A stretch of 64,000 nt of DNA from Hoeflea marina (GTDB lineage Bacteria; Pseudomonadota; Alphaproteobacteria; Rhizobiales; Rhizobiaceae), in assembly GCF_003182275.1 (NCBI RefSeq), contig NZ_QGTR01000004.1, positions 425,811-489,810 on the forward strand. Reading direction: 5' to 3'. Below are positions 25,629 through 33,858 of the stretch, one piece after another. The notes under the pieces were generated by a model. It made no database searches, was not told where the DNA came from, and worked only from the letters and a program-made list of their open reading frames with translations. Both the position numbers and the translations under genes were made by a program. Position 1 is the first letter of the stretch, and each line of letters opens with the position of its first letter.

Positions 25629-26236
25629 GGCTCGGCGTCACGCTCGAGACCGGGCGCCAGCGCATCCGGCATTTCCGCGACGACGAGGCAGACCGCCGCT
25701 TCTTCCATCGCATGAGCAGCGACGATGCAATCTTGCGCTTCTTCGCGCAGCGCTGGACCCGCGCCGAAGCAGACAGCAAGCTCGACGAAATGAACGCCCG
25801 TACCCGCAGCAACGGCTTTGGCTGGGCGATTGCCGAACTCAGGGATACGGGCGAACCCGTGGGGCTGGTCGGCCTCGGCAAGCTGCGCATCGAAGAGATC
25901 ACCGGCCCCGGCGTCGAGATCGGCTGGCGCTACGTGCCTGAAGCCTGGGGCCGGGGACTGGCCACCGAGGCAGCACTGGCGCTTCGCGACCACGGATTTC
26001 GCCCGAGCGGAACAGGGCCGGAGTCCGGCTTGGGTCTCGAGCGCCTCCTGGCCATGGCCGTGCCCGACAACCACGCCTCGCTCGGCGTGATGCGCCGCAT
26101 CGGCATGCTGCCTGTCCAGGGAGTGGAATTCGATCATCCGCTGGTGCCCGACACCCACCCGCAGTTGAAGCGCCACGTGCTGTGGGCGATGGAAGCGAAC
26201 GCGAAGGAGAGCCTGGCAAGCGCCGGTCCGGCCTGA
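25625..26236 (+). CDS. GNAT-family N-acetyltransferase
   Basis: 203 residues, coupled to serB by an ATGA overlap. It is a RimJ-like GNAT: LETGRQRIRHFRDDEADRRFF, GEPVGLVGLGKL, VEIGWRYVPEAWGRGLATEAALALRDHGF (acetyl-CoA loop) and VPDNHASLGVMRRIGM. It should acetylate a small amine or a protein N-terminus. The substrate is unknown, and the link with serB is only positional. Confidence 0.88.
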   Translation: MRLGVTLETGRQRIRHFRDDEADRRFFHRMSSDDAILRFFAQRWTRAEADSKLDEMNARTRSNGFGWAIAELRDTGEPVGLVGLGKLRIEEITGPGVEIGWRYVPEAWGRGLATEAALALRDHGFRPSGTGPESGLGLERLLAMAVPDNHASLGVMRRIGMLPVQGVEFDHPLVPDTHPQLKRHVLWAMEANAKESLASAGPA

Positions 26237-26371
26237 TCGATCGCCGCAGCTCCCCGGCGGCAGAGCCCGGCCAACGGCACGGCGACCCGCCGCTTGAGAA
26301 TCGCCGCCGTCGCTGCCACTGTCGCCACGGGCGCCGGCCCCCGGCCACGCCCGCCAGAAACAGGACAGCTG

Positions 26372-27202
26372 ATGAAGTCTATCCGCCACTATCCGATCAT
26401 CGGCGCCATCATCGCCCAGTTGCTCGCGGCATTGCTCGTGATCGCGGCAGCAGTCGCGGTGGCGGGAGCTGCCGAGCCGTCGACGCTGCTCTGGGCCGGC
26501 CTCGGTGTGCAGGGTGTCCTCGCCGCGGCTCTGACCAGGGCATTCGGGCTGCCCTCATGGTGGATCTGGATCGGTCTCGGCTTCCCGCTGGCCGTCTACA
26601 TGGCACTGCGGGCCGGTGACCTGCCGGCCTGGCCCTTTGGCATCGGGTTCGTCTTGCTCTATCTGGTCTTCTCCAACACCGCCCGTGAGCGGGTGCCGCT
26701 CTATCTCAGCAACAGAAAAACGGCTGCTGCCCTGCTCTCGCTGATGCAGCAGCGCGGCGCGCTCCGTTTCACCGATCTCGGCTCCGGCATGGGCGGCGTG
26801 GTCCGGGCGCTCGACGGCGAAGGCCGCAGCGCGCTCGGGGTCGAAACCGCGCCGATGGTCTGGCTGCTTTCGGCCCTCATGTCGAAGGCCACCGGCCGCG
26901 GTCGCATCCTGCGCCAGGACATCTGGCCCACGGACCTGTCCGGCGAGGACCTCGTCTATGCCTTTCTCTCGCCCGAGCCCATGCCGCGGCTCTACGCCAA
27001 GGCACAGGCCGAGATGAGGCCGGGCAGCCTGCTTGTCTCCAACAGCTTCGCGGTACCCGGCGTCGCAGCTGACGAAATCTGGGAAGTGGCCGACCGGCGC
27101 AGGACGCGGCTGTTCCTCTACGAGATGGGCAAGCCGCCGGAAGGGCCCCGGCATGAGAATGATCCCGACCCCACCGCGCAAGACGCCGGCGCGGCTGACT
27201 GA
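26372..27202 (+). CDS. Membrane-anchored SAM-dependent methyltransferase-like protein
   Basis: 276 residues from ATG 26372. Four hydrophobic segments fill residues about 8-102. A Rossmann-type domain with DLGSGMGGVVRALDGEGRSALGVETAPMVWL (motif I from residue 135) follows, then DLVYAFLSPEPMPRL and MRPGSLLVSNSFAVPG. This resembles class I methyltransferases attached to a membrane domain. No substrate is evident. It converges on the radical SAM gene and is probably unrelated to it. Confidence 0.7.
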   Translation: MKSIRHYPIIGAIIAQLLAALLVIAAAVAVAGAAEPSTLLWAGLGVQGVLAAALTRAFGLPSWWIWIGLGFPLAVYMALRAGDLPAWPFGIGFVLLYLVFSNTARERVPLYLSNRKTAAALLSLMQQRGALRFTDLGSGMGGVVRALDGEGRSALGVETAPMVWLLSALMSKATGRGRILRQDIWPTDLSGEDLVYAFLSPEPMPRLYAKAQAEMRPGSLLVSNSFAVPGVAADEIWEVADRRRTRLFLYEMGKPPEGPRHENDPDPTAQDAGAAD

Positions 27203-27270
27203 TCTGCGCTGGACCTGCCGTCGCGGGCGCGGTCCCGCCATGCAGCGACCGAAATCCGGGCGCTCGCTGC

Positions 27271-28743
27271 TCAGGCCGGCTCGGCAGCCCGGATTTCGGC
27301 GACCCGGTCTTCGATGATGCGCGCCTCCGGCCCGAGCAGCTTGCGGGCCTGGTGCTCGACATAGCGGTCGAACCAGTACATCCGTGACTCGCAGAAGAGA
27401 TCCTTGGCATTCATGTGGCCGTATTCGGCATGGGTATGGCCCGGCGATCCCCCTTCGCAGACATCGTGCCAACGGCAGGCACGGCATTCCTCAATATGGC
27501 GTGTCCGCTCCCGCATCATGTCGAGCTGGGCGTGGAATTTCGACTGCCGGAACGCCTGCTCCAGCGTCATCCCGTCCTTGAGATTGCCGAGAAACCAGCT
27601 GGGCGAGACCCAAAGCTGGTCGGCGAGAATGTTGCCCTGCGGGGTGATGCGCGGAAAGGCGTTGAAGAAGAAGATGTGCTTGGGAAAGAGGGGTGAGTCG
27701 AGGTCGAGGCGTCCCTCCGACGTGTTGCGGATGTCGCCGTGGAAATTGCCGTAGACCCGAAGATTCGGATTGTTGTAAGCCAGGATCCGTTCGCCGGCGG
27801 CGACCCAGTCCGGGGTCGAGGGGGCTATGCTGGCCCAGGGCGTGTTCTCCGCATGTCCCTGGCGCTGCCATTGCGAGAACACCAGCTGCCCGACGCCGTG
27901 CTCCTCGGCGATGCGGATCAGGTTGTCCACCTCATGAATGTTGCTGGTGGTCACGCAGGCAAACAGGACCACGTCTTTTTGCAGTCCTAGCTCCTTGAAC
28001 ATCTCGAGTGACTTCATCGATTCCGAGAACGTGCCGACGCCGCGCACCATGTCATTGGTCTGGCCGCCCGCCCCCTCCAGGCTCATCTGGATGCGAACAT
28101 GGCCGATGGCGCTCTCGTTGATGTGCTTGATCGCCTCCGCGAACTTGCGCGGAAACTTCCAGGCATTCGTGTAGAGATCGACACGATGACCGCAGTCCAT
28201 CGCCGCGTAACGCACGAAATCCATGCAGTTCTTGCGAACGATGGGCTCGCCCCCGGAAATCGCCAGCTGCATGCCCGAAAAGGGCGGCAGCAGGTCGATG
28301 GCCCGGTAGATGTCCTCGTCGGTCATCTCGTTGGGCAGCGCTGTCCCCGAGGCGACATAGCAATGCTTGCAGGAAAGGTTGCAGGCATTGGTGATCTCCA
28401 GGTGCATGCCGACCGGGTCGCCATGGGTATAGACGGGTGTCGAGGCCTGCCGCTGCTCCCGCATGCTCTGCCAACTCAACCCGGCCGCGCGCATGTCCGC
28501 GTCCAGCATCAGCACGTCGTCCATGCACATCTCTGCGCTGACCGCGGTGACGATGTCGGCCAGCCGCGTCTTTCCGTTGGCGTGCCGAGCATAGGCCCGG
28601 GCCCGCGTATCGAGAATGGCCCAGTGCTGGGTGCCCGGATCGATGGTGAAATCGAACTCCAGCCCGCCGTGCCCGACCCTGCGGCGGATCAGGTTTGGCG
28701 CCACATAGGGCCGGCTGAAGAATGCCTGATACGGAAGTCCCAT
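27271..28743 (-). CDS. Radical SAM/SPASM peptide maturase
   Basis: 490 residues. The N-terminal 95 residues (TIDPGTQHWAILD, YARHANGKTRLADIVTAVS, MRAAGLSW) look like a PqqD-type RiPP recognition element. The radical SAM cluster motif is C121-X3-C125-X2-C128 (CNLSCKHC), with the SAM-binding AISGGEP. A C-terminal SPASM region has Cys420, 423, 429 and 451 for auxiliary FeS clusters. The start overlaps ribosome site AGGTGA, which lies at the end of the repeat-peptide gene four bases upstream. It should modify that peptide; the chemistry is not predictable here. Confidence 0.9.
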   Translation of the reverse strand: MGLPYQAFFSRPYVAPNLIRRRVGHGGLEFDFTIDPGTQHWAILDTRARAYARHANGKTRLADIVTAVSAEMCMDDVLMLDADMRAAGLSWQSMREQRQASTPVYTHGDPVGMHLEITNACNLSCKHCYVASGTALPNEMTDEDIYRAIDLLPPFSGMQLAISGGEPIVRKNCMDFVRYAAMDCGHRVDLYTNAWKFPRKFAEAIKHINESAIGHVRIQMSLEGAGGQTNDMVRGVGTFSESMKSLEMFKELGLQKDVVLFACVTTSNIHEVDNLIRIAEEHGVGQLVFSQWQRQGHAENTPWASIAPSTPDWVAAGERILAYNNPNLRVYGNFHGDIRNTSEGRLDLDSPLFPKHIFFFNAFPRITPQGNILADQLWVSPSWFLGNLKDGMTLEQAFRQSKFHAQLDMMRERTRHIEECRACRWHDVCEGGSPGHTHAEYGHMNAKDLFCESRMYWFDRYVEHQARKLLGPEARIIEDRVAEIRAAEPA

Positions 28744-28747
28744 CGCA

Positions 28748-29371
28748 TCACCTGTAGATCACCCAATGACCCATAACGGCCCCCGGCGCTGCCCGCACCA
28801 TGCCCGAGGGGGCCGCACGCACCATTGCGCCCGGCGCGGCGCGAACCATGCCCGAGGGCGCGGCACGCACCATCGCCCCCGGCGCGGCGCGAACCATGCC
28901 CGAGGGCACAGCACGCACCATCGCCCCCGGCGCGGCGCGAACCATGCCCGAGGGCGCAGCACGCACCATCGCCCCCGGCGCGGCGCGAACCATGCCCGAG
29001 GGAACCGCACGCACCATCGCCCCCGGCGCGGCACGAACCATGCCCGAGGGAACCGCACGCACCATCGCGCCAGGCGCGGCGCGAACCATGCCCGAGGGAA
29101 CCGCACGCACCATCGCCCCCGGCGCGGCGCGAACCATGCCCGAGGGCACCGCACGTACCATCGCGCCAGGCGCGGCGCGAACCATAGCACCGGGCATGCC
29201 GACCGGGCTGCCCGTGCCGCCGCTCATGCCGCGCCTCGCGAGTTCGCTTTCGACTTCTTCCGAACTCATTTCAAATTCGCCAAGGCGATCGATAGGCACT
29301 TTGTAGAATTTGCCGTCGACCATCTGCATGATCACCGGCTCCTGGTCTGGGGAATTCGCTTCGGTTGCCAC
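28748..29371 (-). CDS. Repeat-core RiPP precursor (putative)
   Basis: 207 residues from GTG 29371, seven bases after GGAGGA. Residues 1-58 form an acidic leader (MQMVDGKFYKVPIDRLGEFE, SSEEVESELARRG). Residues 59-194 are 17 tandem 8-mers alternating APGAMVRA with VPSGMVRA or APSGMVRA. Residues 195-207 are a distinct tail, APGAVMGHWVIYR. There are no Cys, Asn or Asp residues in the core and no signal peptide. Tight coupling to the radical SAM/SPASM gene argues for a ribosomally made, modified peptide. I know of no described family with this core. Confidence 0.85.
   Translation of the reverse strand: MATEANSPDQEPVIMQMVDGKFYKVPIDRLGEFEMSSEEVESELARRGMSGGTGSPVGMPGAMVRAAPGAMVRAVPSGMVRAAPGAMVRAVPSGMVRAAPGAMVRAVPSGMVRAAPGAMVRAVPSGMVRAAPGAMVRAAPSGMVRAAPGAMVRAVPSGMVRAAPGAMVRAAPSGMVRAAPGAMVRAAPSGMVRAAPGAVMGHWVIYR
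28790..29197 (-). repeat. 48-bp tandem coding repeat
   Basis: Eight and a half near-identical 48-bp units (each two 8-codon half-units) encode the core of the peptide precursor. Units differ at few bases, mostly GGGC/GGGA and A/V codon changes, so the array has been recently expanded or homogenised. Because the period is a multiple of three, all frames on both strands stay open through it. Confidence 0.95.
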
Positions 29372-29834
29372 GTTTCATCCTCCGAATATACGAGATTTCG
29401 CAAATACGCACCACGTCATCCCATTCCGCGAACTATAATTCATATTCGGATCAATTTGAAGTATTTATCAGATTAAAGTGTCAATATGAACTATATATAT
29501 GTTTTTATTCGGATACTTATACTTATATCCGGCCACCTGCACTGACCCTGCAACGCCTGATACAGCCATTGGCTTGTCGCCGTATCGCCGGCAGGGCCAG
29601 CCTCTTGCTGGGAATACCCGATTGCGGCGTTCGACCGGCGCGTCCCGGGCGGGCGAACTCCACCTGCCCTTGGGCCAGGCGATGCGACCGCCCGGCGATC
29701 GGGCGGTCCTCTCCGCTTTCACGGCAGGCAGACGGAGTGAGGCATCGGACGCCGGCGCGAGAACGGGGCCCCGAGCCGCGCTGCCGCTTCACGATCCCCG
29801 GATTGAGCGAATCAACGGATCGCTGCGACGCGTC
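29372..29834. other. 463-bp intergenic region upstream of the repeat-peptide gene
   Basis: Bases 29372-29540 are strikingly AT-rich compared with the rest of the window and hold the candidate promoter. The remainder to degP is GC-rich without a supported gene or RNA. The base-composition break is consistent with acquired DNA. Confidence 0.6.
29432..29460 (-). promoter_or_regulatory. Candidate promoter of the RiPP operon
   Basis: On the minus strand a -35-like TTCAAA (29455-29460) and a -10-like TATAGT (29432-29437) are 17 bases apart, within AT-rich DNA. Transcription would start near 29425, about 55 bases before the GTG. A perfect TTGACA also occurs at 29479-29484 but has no good -10 at the right distance. 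Confidence 0.45.
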
Positions 29835-31322
29835 TCAATCCATCCTGAGCGTGATGAAGCGCAGCTCGCCGGACTTGTTGGAGATCATCACCAGCGCATT
29901 GCGGCGGCCGTCGGCTTTCAGCGCCTCGATGCGCTCGATGACGTCGGCAGGGCTCATCACCGCCTCCTGGGCGACCTCGACGATGACGTCGCCGGCGGTG
30001 ATCTTCTTGTCGTCGGCGGCCGAACCCGCATCGACCTCGCTGATGACGACGCCCTCGACGTCTTCGGCGATGCCGAATTCGGCACGCGCCTCGTCTGTCA
30101 GTTCGGAGAGCGTCATGCCCAGCGCGGTGACCGGGGCAGCCGCATCGGGCGCATCGCCGGTGTCGCCTGCCGCCGGATCATCCGCGGAAGCCTGCTGCTC
30201 GCTGTCCTCGAGCCGGCCCAGCGTCACCTTGACATCCATCTGTTCGCCCTTGCGGATGACGACGACGTCGACGGCCTTGCCGACCGGACTTTCCGCCACC
30301 ACCCGCGGCAGGTCACGCATCGCCTCGACATCGCGGCCGTCGAAGCGGATGATCACGTCTCCGGCCAGGATCGAGCCGTCATCCACCGGGCCGCCGCGGA
30401 TGATGCCCGCCACCAGAGCGCCCTTGGCCCTATCCATGCCGAGACTCTCGGCGATCTCGTCGGTCACCGGCTGGATCCGCACGCCGAGCCAGCCGCGGCG
30501 GGTCTCGCCGAACTCGCGCAACTGACCGATCACATTGGCGGCGAGTTCGGCGGGAACAGCAAAGCCGATGCCGATGGAGCCGCCCGAGGGCGAGATGATG
30601 GCGGTGTTGATGCCGATCACCTGCCCGTACATGTTGAACAGAGGACCGCCGGAATTGCCGCGGTTGATGGCGGCGTCGGTCTGGATGAAGTTGTCATAGG
30701 GCCCGGAATTGATGTCGCGGCCGCGCGCCGAAATGATGCCGAGCGTGACCGTGCCGCCGAGACCGAACGGATTGCCGATGGCCATCACCCAGTCGCCGAT
30801 GCGCATCGTGTTGGAATCACCGAACGCCACCGCCGTCAATTGCTTGACCGGATTGACCTTGAGGACGGCCAGATCGGTCTTGGGATCGACGCCGAGCACT
30901 TCGGCCTTCAACTTGGAGCCATCGGTGAAGATCACCTCGATCTCGTCGGCGCCCTCGATGACGTGATTGTTGGTCACGACGATCCCCTCGGGGTCGATGA
31001 CGAAGCCGGAGCCGAGCGAGGACACCCGGCGATTGCCGCCGCCGTTGCTGCCGCCACGGTCCTTGAAGAACTCGTCGAAGAAATCCTGGAAGGGCGAGCC
31101 CTCCGGCGCCCTGAGCTGCGGCCCCTTGACTGCGTCGTCGCCGACATTCTGCGTGGTGGAGATGTTGACCACTGCGTCGAGCAGGCCTTCGGCGAGATCG
31201 GCCACCGATGCGGGCCCCTGATCCACGGCCTGTGCCGGCGCCGCCGACAGCAGCGGCGCAGCCCCGAACATTGCTGCGAGGGCTAGGGACAACAGGGCGG
31301 AACGAATGGGTCTGGGCGGCAC
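29835..31322 (-). CDS. degP: DegP/Do-family periplasmic serine protease
   Basis: 495 residues from the GTG at 31322, five bases after GAGGAGA; earlier in-frame starts precede the signal peptide needlessly. The signal peptide is SALLSLALAAMFGAAPLLSAAPAQA. The catalytic triad is His in VVTNNHVIEG, Asp in KTDLAVLKV and Ser in GNSGGPLF, followed by two PDZ domains (WLGVRIQPVTDEIAESLGM and MTLSELTDEARAEFG). It degrades or refolds misfolded envelope proteins. It is the last gene of the hflK-hflC-DUF2065-degP unit. Confidence 0.95.
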   Translation of the reverse strand: MPPRPIRSALLSLALAAMFGAAPLLSAAPAQAVDQGPASVADLAEGLLDAVVNISTTQNVGDDAVKGPQLRAPEGSPFQDFFDEFFKDRGGSNGGGNRRVSSLGSGFVIDPEGIVVTNNHVIEGADEIEVIFTDGSKLKAEVLGVDPKTDLAVLKVNPVKQLTAVAFGDSNTMRIGDWVMAIGNPFGLGGTVTLGIISARGRDINSGPYDNFIQTDAAINRGNSGGPLFNMYGQVIGINTAIISPSGGSIGIGFAVPAELAANVIGQLREFGETRRGWLGVRIQPVTDEIAESLGMDRAKGALVAGIIRGGPVDDGSILAGDVIIRFDGRDVEAMRDLPRVVAESPVGKAVDVVVIRKGEQMDVKVTLGRLEDSEQQASADDPAAGDTGDAPDAAAPVTALGMTLSELTDEARAEFGIAEDVEGVVISEVDAGSAADDKKITAGDVIVEVAQEAVMSPADVIERIEALKADGRRNALVMISNKSGELRFITLRMD

Positions 31323-31436
31323 GGATGCTCTCCTCGGGACGGATCTGGTCAGCCCTAGAGATAGGGCCAATTGCGCGATGGTCCAATCATCTTTTTGCGA
31401 GGCGGCGCCATTCGGCGTCGGCGGCACGGGCCGCCG

Positions 31437-31628
31437 TCAGCCCCAGTGGCGGGCCAGGAACACCAGCCCGGTGCCCGCGGCGAGGGCCGCCACGCCGACA
31501 AGCCGCAGCGTCTGCTCATCGAGCCGCGGCAGTTGCTCGGCCATGCGCTGCAAAAGCGAAGGGGCCAGCGCATAGGCCAGCCCCTCCACGACAAGAACAA
31601 GTCCGATGGCCTGCAACAGCGTCGTCAC
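31437..31628 (-). CDS. DUF2065 small membrane protein
   Basis: 63 residues from a GTG: VTTLLQAIGLVLVVEGLAYALAPSLLQRMAEQL, then VGVAALAAGTGLVFLARHWG. Two membrane helices joined by a short loop with PSLLQRM are the DUF2065 pattern. These proteins nearly always follow hflC in proteobacteria; the role is unknown but probably tied to the HflKC-FtsH complex. The gap to hflC is 16 bases. Confidence 0.88.
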   Translation of the reverse strand: MTTLLQAIGLVLVVEGLAYALAPSLLQRMAEQLPRLDEQTLRLVGVAALAAGTGLVFLARHWG

Positions 31629-31644
31629 AGGCCCGGACCCGGCA

Positions 31645-32610
31645 TCAGTTTGCAGGCGCCGCGGCAGGTGCCGCCGGGGCGGCAGGAGCCGAAGCCGGTG
31701 CCGCATCTGCGGCGGGCTGGCCGTTCTGTCCGGTCGCCGGCACCTCGCCTCCCGCATCCGTGAAGAAGCGGAAGAACTCCGACGTCGGCGACAGCACCAT
31801 GGTGGTGCCGCTGCTTGCCAGCGATTCCACATAGGCGTTCATCGAGCGGTAGAACTCGAAGAAGCCGGGATCCTGGGTGAACGCTTCCGCGAAGATGCGG
31901 TTGCGCTCGCCGTCGCCCTCACCCCGGGTGATTTCCGCATCCCGCTGGGCGCCGGACACGATTTCGACCACCTGACGGTCGGCGATGGCGCGAATGCGCT
32001 GGCCGGCCTCGTTGCCGCGGGCGCGGATCAGTTCGGCTTCGGCCAGTCGCTCGGCCTTCATCCGCTCATAGGTCTGCTGCGAGACCTCCTGGGTGAGATC
32101 CGTGCGGCGGATGCGGACGTCGTCGATCTGCACGCCGAGCGTTTCGGCTTCCGGGCGCAGCTGGTCGCGGACTTCCCGCATCATCGAGGTGCGTTCGTCC
32201 GACAACGCCGCCTCGAAGCCGCGCAGACCGTAGACGGTACGCAGCGCGGAGTTGAGACGGGTCCGAATCCGGGATTCGGCCGTCACCAGATCGGCCGAGA
32301 CGGTCTGGCGGAAGCGTGTGGGATCGGTGACCTTGTAGAGCACAAAGGCATCGACCTCGTAGAACTTGCCGCCCGACACCTGGACGCGGATGTCGTTGAG
32401 GTCGAAGCGCAGAACGCGCTTGTCGATCAGCTGCACTGTGTCGACGATCGGCAGCTTGAAATACAGGCCCGGCTGCTTGCGGACGTCCTGGATCTCGCCG
32501 AAGCGCACGACGATGGCCTGTTCGCGGGCGTTGACCACATAGGCCGACTGATAAGCGACAAACAGGATGATGGCGAGAATGACGCCGATGATGGGGAGAC
32601 GATTGCCCAT
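31645..32610 (-). CDS. hflC: FtsH protease modulator HflC
   Basis: 321 residues. A single N-terminal membrane helix (LPIIGVILAIILFVAYQSAYVV) precedes the SPFH/band 7 domain (EQAIVVRFGEIQDVRKQPGLYFKLPIVDTV, DAFVLYKVTDPTRFRQTV) and coiled coil. The C-terminus is an Ala/Pro-rich tail not seen in E. coli HflC. It forms the large membrane cage around FtsH with HflK. Its ATG shares one base with the hflK stop (TAATG), so translation is coupled. Confidence 0.96.
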   Translation of the reverse strand: MGNRLPIIGVILAIILFVAYQSAYVVNAREQAIVVRFGEIQDVRKQPGLYFKLPIVDTVQLIDKRVLRFDLNDIRVQVSGGKFYEVDAFVLYKVTDPTRFRQTVSADLVTAESRIRTRLNSALRTVYGLRGFEAALSDERTSMMREVRDQLRPEAETLGVQIDDVRIRRTDLTQEVSQQTYERMKAERLAEAELIRARGNEAGQRIRAIADRQVVEIVSGAQRDAEITRGEGDGERNRIFAEAFTQDPGFFEFYRSMNAYVESLASSGTTMVLSPTSEFFRFFTDAGGEVPATGQNGQPAADAAPASAPAAPAAPAAAPAN

Positions 32611-33713
32611 TAGTTCTGTCCTCCGGCGTTCTTCTGGATTTCGGGCAGCGGCAGGTAGGGTACGACGCCATTGCCGCCTTCCTGGCCGATGATCACCTTG
32701 TCCGACCCCTTGAGCACCTTCTCCATGGTCTCGAGATAAAGCCGCTTGCGCGTCACTTCGGGCGCCTTGGCGTATTCGCCGTAGACCGACAGGAAGCGCT
32801 GCGCTTCACCGGTGGCCTCGTTGACGACGCGATCCTTGTAGGCGGATGCCTCTTCCTTGACCTGGGCGCCCTGGCCGCGGGCCTGACCGAGCTTCTGGTT
32901 GGCGTACTGGTTGGCTTCCTCGACGAAGCGGTCTTCGTCCTGCTCGGCGCGCTGCACTTCATCGAAAGCGTCGGCCACTTCGCGCGGCGGCGCCGCGTCT
33001 TCGATCGACACAGCGTTGATGACGATGCCGGAAGGGAACGAATCCATCACCCTCTGGATTGTCTGCTGCACTTCCACGGCGATCGCCTCGCGGTTGTCGC
33101 GGAAAATGTCCTGCGCCGGACGGCGCCCGACGATTTCGCGCATCGCGCTCTCGGCCACCTGGCGCAGAGTGTCTTCCGGCCGTGTGACATTGAACAGGAA
33201 CGGCATCGGATCGTTGACGGAATAGAGGATCTTGAACTCGACATCGACGATGTTCTGGTCGCCGGTGAGCATCAGCCCGTCGGTGGTGCCATTGCGCGAA
33301 TTGCCGCCGGAGGTCATTTCACGCTCGACGATGGTGGCAACTTCGACGGTCTCGAACGGCCACAGCACCAGATGCAGTCCCGGCTGGGAAATCTCGTCCT
33401 TCGGTTTTCCGAACACCAGTTCGACGCCGCGCTCATCGGGCTGCACCGTGTAGATGGCCTGGGTGAGCCAGAACACCACCAGCGCGATGCCGACGATGAT
33501 GGCAATCAGCTTGGAGTTGCCGGCTCCCGCCGCGCCTCCGCCACCGCTGCCGCCGCCACCGCCGCCGCCGAACAGCGACTGCAGCTTGTCCTGACCGCGC
33601 CGGATCAGTTCTTCGAGATCAGGCGGATTTCCGCCCCCCCTGGGCCCCTGGTTGTTACCTCCGCCGCCGCCCCATGGGCCGCCGCCTCCTCCGTTTTGAT
33701 TGCTCCAGGGCAT
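32610..33713 (-). CDS. hflK: FtsH protease modulator HflK
   Basis: 367 residues from MPWSNQNGGGGGPWGGGGG. The Gly/Asn-rich cytoplasmic N-terminus, a second glycine-rich stretch (about 50-62), one membrane helix (LIAIIVGIALVVFWLTQAIY) and an SPFH domain (VQPDERGVELVFGKP, QPGLHLVLWPFETVE) match HflK. The poly-Gly segments are longer than in E. coli. It forms the HflKC assembly that restrains FtsH at the inner membrane. Confidence 0.96.
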   Translation of the reverse strand: MPWSNQNGGGGGPWGGGGGNNQGPRGGGNPPDLEELIRRGQDKLQSLFGGGGGGGSGGGGAAGAGNSKLIAIIVGIALVVFWLTQAIYTVQPDERGVELVFGKPKDEISQPGLHLVLWPFETVEVATIVEREMTSGGNSRNGTTDGLMLTGDQNIVDVEFKILYSVNDPMPFLFNVTRPEDTLRQVAESAMREIVGRRPAQDIFRDNREAIAVEVQQTIQRVMDSFPSGIVINAVSIEDAAPPREVADAFDEVQRAEQDEDRFVEEANQYANQKLGQARGQGAQVKEEASAYKDRVVNEATGEAQRFLSVYGEYAKAPEVTRKRLYLETMEKVLKGSDKVIIGQEGGNGVVPYLPLPEIQKNAGGQN

Positions 33714-33858
33714 CCATACCTCTTTCAATTCGGTTGTCAGGCAGCAAAGGGTTCCCCCGCGCCATCCTGCAGTCCTCGCTGTTATAGGGATGGCGAGCGT
33801 CGCTTTCAACGCGCCTGACCGCGCTTTGCCCTGAATCGGCGCGAATTCGCACCATCCG

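Noticed and set aside
28790-29197. CRISPR array
   Set aside because: Repeats are contiguous, without unique spacers, and encode protein.
28766-29476. Plus-strand repetitive open frames across the peptide repeat array (for example APGAARTMPEGAART units)
   Set aside because: All frames stay open because the 48-bp unit has no stops; the minus frame has the ribosome site, leader and coupling to the maturase.
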